From Limnomonas spitsbergensis (lineage: Eukaryota > Chlorophyta > Chlorophyceae > Chlamydomonadales), in contig JAYJMM010000042.1 of NCBI GenBank assembly GCA_037349105.1, positions 1,529,501 to 1,593,500 of the forward strand: a DNA stretch of 64,000 nucleotides, in the 5' to 3' direction. The notes under the pieces were generated by a model. It saw only the letters and a program-made list of their open reading frames with translations. It had not been told where the DNA came from and made no database searches. The stretch's first letter is position 1, and each line of letters begins with the position of its first letter. The position numbers and the translations under genes were made by a program. Below, piece after piece: positions 63,301-64,000 of this stretch.

Positions 63301-63669
63301 CGGTCCTACAATGGTGGTCTAAGGCACACTAACAAACACTGTATCTGAGCAGTCACGATATTTTCGTTTCGCCTCGGCGAGCCCCCTCGCCTCCTTCTCA
63401 CCTTTCAGCGGATGGTGAAAGAAGCCGTACGGCACGCCCGTTGAGGGGTTCACCTCTGTCGAGTTTTCGCCAACGTCGTAAAAGTCGCCTAGGTCCAGGT
63501 TTGGCTCGTACAGAGAGGACTGACGGTTGAACACTGGGTCGCTGCCGACACCCCCGAGAGAGGTGGCGGAGAAGGTGCGCCGCCGCGAGTCGCTCTTTGA
63601 GCACGAGGGAATGAGGCTCGGGAAAGATGAGTCCAGACACACCCGTGCAGAGTCGGGGTCTCCGAAGGA
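45315..63669 (-). CDS. polycystin-2-like (TRPP) cation channel, 5' end outside the window
   Basis: Exons in coding order: 63402-63669, 62714-62884, 62160-62258, 61141-61194, 60036-60838, 59747-59866, 58950-59105, 58294-58516, 57385-57489, 56763-56857, 56284-56368, 55268-55444, 53791-53877, 51538-51717, 49324-50235, 47914-48408, 46873-47745, 46029-46178, 45315-45644 (stop). Phases agree from the second exon to the last, about 1,700 residues; the first-to-second junction is unresolved, so an exon may be missing. Two introns use GC donors (after 60036 and 56763). Hallmarks: extracellular polycystin-domain pieces, helix pattern S2-S6, LSFQKRLSVIGGTL in the S4-S5 linker, and pore motif LGD in ISYMTLGDDSG. 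The family forms tetrameric Ca-permeable channels; in Chlamydomonas PKD2 acts in flagella. Almost every intron contains copies of adjacent exon edges. Confidence 0.88.
45660..45960 (-). repeat. copies of adjacent exon edges in the last polycystin intron
   Basis: GGCGTCCTG with a following G-rich block, the acceptor edge of the last exon at 45640, recurs at about 45709 and 45773. GTCTGTCAACCAGCCCCACCTG near 45848 copies the donor edge of exon 46029-46178. A G12 homopolymer lies near 45680. Confidence 0.7.
46029..53877 (-). CDS. polycystin C-terminal cytosolic exons
   Basis: Past S6: LRMLIEFKYQQWFQKAPSNR then HIDDVLDW (53.8 kb), a helical stretch; LRQKGSEGILDRLARLANRA (51.7 kb); the phosphosite exon; EEAEAARVLHNIMLRLGRA and a Gly/Ala/Ser-rich stretch (47914-48408); an acidic and Gly-rich exon with ENDDEAEEEED (46873-47745); and LASMYKTVHMGVLALLESAK (46029-46178). 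No EF-hand was recognised, so calcium control through an EF-hand as in animal PKD2 is not supported. Confidence 0.7.
48735..49215 (-). repeat. copies of exon 49324-50235 donor edge plus CCCACCA repeats
   Basis: AACCTTCCGC-type sequence at 49321 (donor CGGAAG/GT on the coding strand) recurs as GACCTTCCGGCC near 49201 and AACCTTCCGCAC near 48736, each after AGCCCACCACCAG stretches. Confidence 0.65.
49324..50235 (-). CDS. polycystin cytosolic-tail exon with repeated basophilic phosphosite motifs
   Basis: The 304-residue exon contains a roughly 25-35-residue repeat built around (R/K)MAS(M/I) or close variants: KRMASLR, RMISMRR, RMASMGRV, KTASMSS, RMASMGLG, KMASISRV. Each has a basic residue three or two positions before Ser, the pattern of PKA/CaMK-type sites. 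It ends at DADMAGRK before donor GTTAGT. The antisense 347-codon frame is a shadow. Confidence 0.75.
50385..51535 (-). repeat. degenerate copies of neighbouring exon edges
   Basis: At 50360-50440 a block copies the acceptor edge of exon 49324-50235 (ATTGGTTAGGCCCTGCAAAT versus ATTGGTTGGTCCCTGCAATT). At least seven degraded copies of the 51538-51717 exon end (coding strand GGCACCATCGTCCAACAGCA) occur around 50690, 50760, 50860, 50980, 51110, 51270 and 51350, mixed with CCCTAAACC-type repeats. Confidence 0.65.
52524..53795 (-). repeat. 36-bp minisatellite, about 35 copies with 432-bp higher-order repeat
   Basis: Unit ACACACTGACAAGCACACGG then TGACCTACCCAGAGGG (36 bp). Rare variants repeat at a distance of 432 bp (12 units): GACGAGC at 53333 and 53765, GCGAAC at 53159 and 53591, and CACACCATGGCC at 53235 and 53667. 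Because 36 is a multiple of three, several frames stay open on both strands. These 430-460-codon frames are artefacts. On the coding strand each unit contains CTGGGTAGGT, almost the donor of exon 53791-53877 (GACTGG/GTAGGT). Confidence 0.95.
53950..54215. repeat. 130-bp direct duplication
   Basis: TTATCTATATATTAAGAAAT occurs at 53991 and 54121. The copies also share CAGTAAGCTAC multimers and GGGTTCAACACCCGTGTTG, itself a small palindrome. Confidence 0.9.
54420..55185 (-). repeat. degenerate copies of the S6 exon donor edge
   Basis: CACCTGGCCAGTGTTTTGCG with following GTAGGAGTTGAGGCTGA, the 3' edge of exon 55268-55444, recurs near 55136, 54838, 54770 and 54438 with increasing divergence. The nearest copy retains a GAG/GTAGGG donor. 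Confidence 0.8.
54800..54836 (+). repeat. TTTAGGG telomere-type run
   Basis: Four perfect TTTAGGG units in a row, in a wider region (54.8-57 kb, 59.6-60 kb, 61.8-62.1 kb and, inverted, 50.7-51.5 kb) rich in single TTTAGGG and TTCAGGG words. The perfect run is short and intronic, so it is interstitial, not a chromosome end. Confidence 0.85.
55268..60838 (-). CDS. polycystin transmembrane exons S2-S6 and pore
   Basis: S2: LPDIFLLLIVGLYLIFTAFD (60.8 kb). S3: FWVIYEVILCGLMLGALA (59.0 kb). S4 and linker: VLYYLLQGMVLIGLMVRLIM then LSFQKRLSVIGGTL (57.4 kb). S5: LHLAVVVFVVCALLGMYSV (56.8 kb). Pore: AMISYMTLGDDSG (56.3 kb), keeping the LGD selectivity filter of PKD2. S6: SVLLVYVLGLFLLAYIFIAY (55.4 kb). 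Exon 60036-60838 adds about 240 polar residues directly after S2, unusual for the family; 58294-58516 adds a further luminal or cytosolic block (YVSARYMLPTRLEAHANG). Confidence 0.85.
56585..56665 (-). repeat. copy of the S5 exon
   Basis: The coding strand reads VFVVCALLGIYSVIIFGY, nearly identical to exon 56763-56857, but with a decayed donor. It is a partial exon duplication inside the next intron. Confidence 0.8.
57500..57955. repeat. G-rich low-complexity intron sequence
   Basis: Repeated GGGGGAGGCAG with AAAAGGAGG-type words, about 60-90 bp apart, between exons 57385-57489 and 58294-58516. No coding content. Confidence 0.6.
58797..59383 (-). repeat. duplicated edges of the S3 exon
   Basis: Two acceptor-edge copies precede the real exon 58950-59105: one reads RKTMDEIRMFALWVSYKVML (59280-59380), the other RKTIRMFTLRVSYEVMLG (59150-59245). 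One donor-edge copy follows it (about 58800-58890, FIYATQLMQEGAFAS). The upstream copy can itself be spliced in phase from exon 59747-59866. Confidence 0.8.
60840..60975. repeat. G-rich low-complexity tract
   Basis: GGGAGGGGGG-type purine tract directly upstream (coding sense) of exon 60036-60838, acting as its polypyrimidine stretch on the minus strand. Confidence 0.7.
61141..63669 (-). CDS. polycystin (extracellular TOP) domain exons
   Basis: The first exon carries FNRQSSLYEPNLDLGDFY and STGVPYGFFHHPL. The second carries ICAGFPDGYPILFDTHT and LTYMFDGGLLVPELTKSM. The third is AVAYNPTGKVFGYMTVLFKW then DSGNIRMDMDF. The fourth is VEYNQEPSQWQLRQ. Order and spacing fit the polycystin domain between S1 and S2, where the DGG...T...Y-N pattern precedes the V-x-Y-N strand. 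S1 itself must lie upstream, outside the window or in an unrecognised exon. Confidence 0.75.
61720..62155 (-). repeat. tandem copies of a polycystin exon 3 donor edge
   Basis: The real donor edge at 62150-62180 (GCTTACCATAAAATCCATGT then CCATGCGGATG) is copied near 62035, 61908, 61810 and 61735, about 75-125 bp apart. Each ends in a GTCCATCCGGATG-like block followed by TTTAGGG-like filler. Confidence 0.8.
62550..62640 (-). repeat. partial duplicate of polycystin exon 2
   Basis: The coding strand reads LNQQHTYMVGGYLLVLELTE with TVMMQ and a good GTGAGT donor, versus LTYMFDGGLLVPELTKSMTM in exon 62714-62884. It could be an alternative exon, but no convincing acceptor was found. Confidence 0.7.
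63075..63155 (-). repeat. second partial duplicate of polycystin exon 2
   Basis: The coding strand reads CEGYSYGYPILFHAHT against CAGFPDGYPILFDTHT in the real exon. Surrounded by CAGCTAC multimers. Confidence 0.7.
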
Positions 63670-63960
63670 CTGAGAGATGACAGTGGGGGTGGGAGGTGGG
63701 AGGTGGGTCTACACGGGGAAGGTAATGACGCCTTGGATGGATAAGTCCAGGCACTCCTGTGCAGAGTCGAGATCCCCGAAGGACTGTTGGGAGGGGGGTA
63801 GGGAGGCGGGATGTAGGAGGTATGACAGGGGGGGAAGGAAGGGTCCAGACACTCCTGGGCAGAGTGGAGATCCCCAAAGGACTGTGGGAGAGGCATAGGG
63901 TGAGGGGACTGGGTATGAAGGACTAGAGGTTAGAGGTGGGGGACGGATTAGTCCAAGCAC
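63663..63960 (-). repeat. three tandem copies of the first visible polycystin exon's acceptor edge
   Basis: AG followed by TCCTTCGGGGATCTC-type sequence (SFGDLDSAQECLDLS, SFGDLHSAQECLDPS and similar) occurs near 63780 and 63880 in addition to the real edge at 63669 (SFGDPDSARVCLDSS). Confidence 0.75.
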
Positions 63961-64000
63961 ACCTAGACAGTGGCCTATACCCTTAACCCACCTGTGGCGC

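Overview
The window looks like nuclear DNA of a green alga, most likely a chlorophycean of the Chlamydomonadales. The evidence is intron-rich genes with GT-AG (and a few GC-AG) introns, TGTAA motifs just downstream of stop codons, TTTAGGG telomere-type runs, a polycystin-family channel, and very abundant minisatellites and degenerate repeats. I cannot name the species. No tRNA, rRNA, CRISPR or bacterial operon was seen.

Layout. 82-1336 (+): last two exons of a RING-finger protein. 3078-9191 (+): complete seven-exon gene for translation initiation factor eIF3 subunit m, recognised from its PCI-domain C-terminus. 11413-16221 (+): six-exon gene for a small two-helix membrane protein of unknown function; its introns hold a 58-bp minisatellite, a ~115-bp array and two hairpins. 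17000-20700: dispersed repeats and a ~310-420-bp satellite. 20701-39367: one young, intact 18.7-kb retroelement on the minus strand. 39368-44580: satellite remainder, repeats and an unrecognised 498-codon ORF. 44582/45315-63669 and beyond (-): a very large gene for a polycystin-2-like (TRPP) cation channel with at least 19 exons; its 5' end lies outside the window.

The main discovery candidate is the retroelement. A single 5180-codon frame encodes zinc knuckles, an aspartic-protease motif, Ty3-type reverse transcriptase and RNase H, then a DNMT3/DRM-like cytosine-5 DNA methyltransferase, a DDE integrase and a C-terminal PHD finger. Its termini are not ordinary LTRs. They form a split direct repeat (full repeat AB, then A, internal region, B) flanked by a perfect 4-bp target duplication. 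A polypurine tract and a 23-nt self-complementary candidate primer site abut the internal A/B breakpoint. Split repeats are known from tyrosine-recombinase DIRS/PAT elements; here they accompany a DDE integrase.

The second theme is how introns are built. In the polycystin gene, the two-helix gene and eIF3m, introns contain degenerate tandem copies of the neighbouring exon edge including its splice site. The 35-copy 36-bp minisatellite at 52.5-53.8 kb appears to be an extreme case, seeded at a splice donor.

Exon models were built by hand from splice signals and reading-frame phase. Phases agree through all seven eIF3m exons, all six exons of the two-helix gene, and exons 2-19 of the polycystin gene (numbered within this window).
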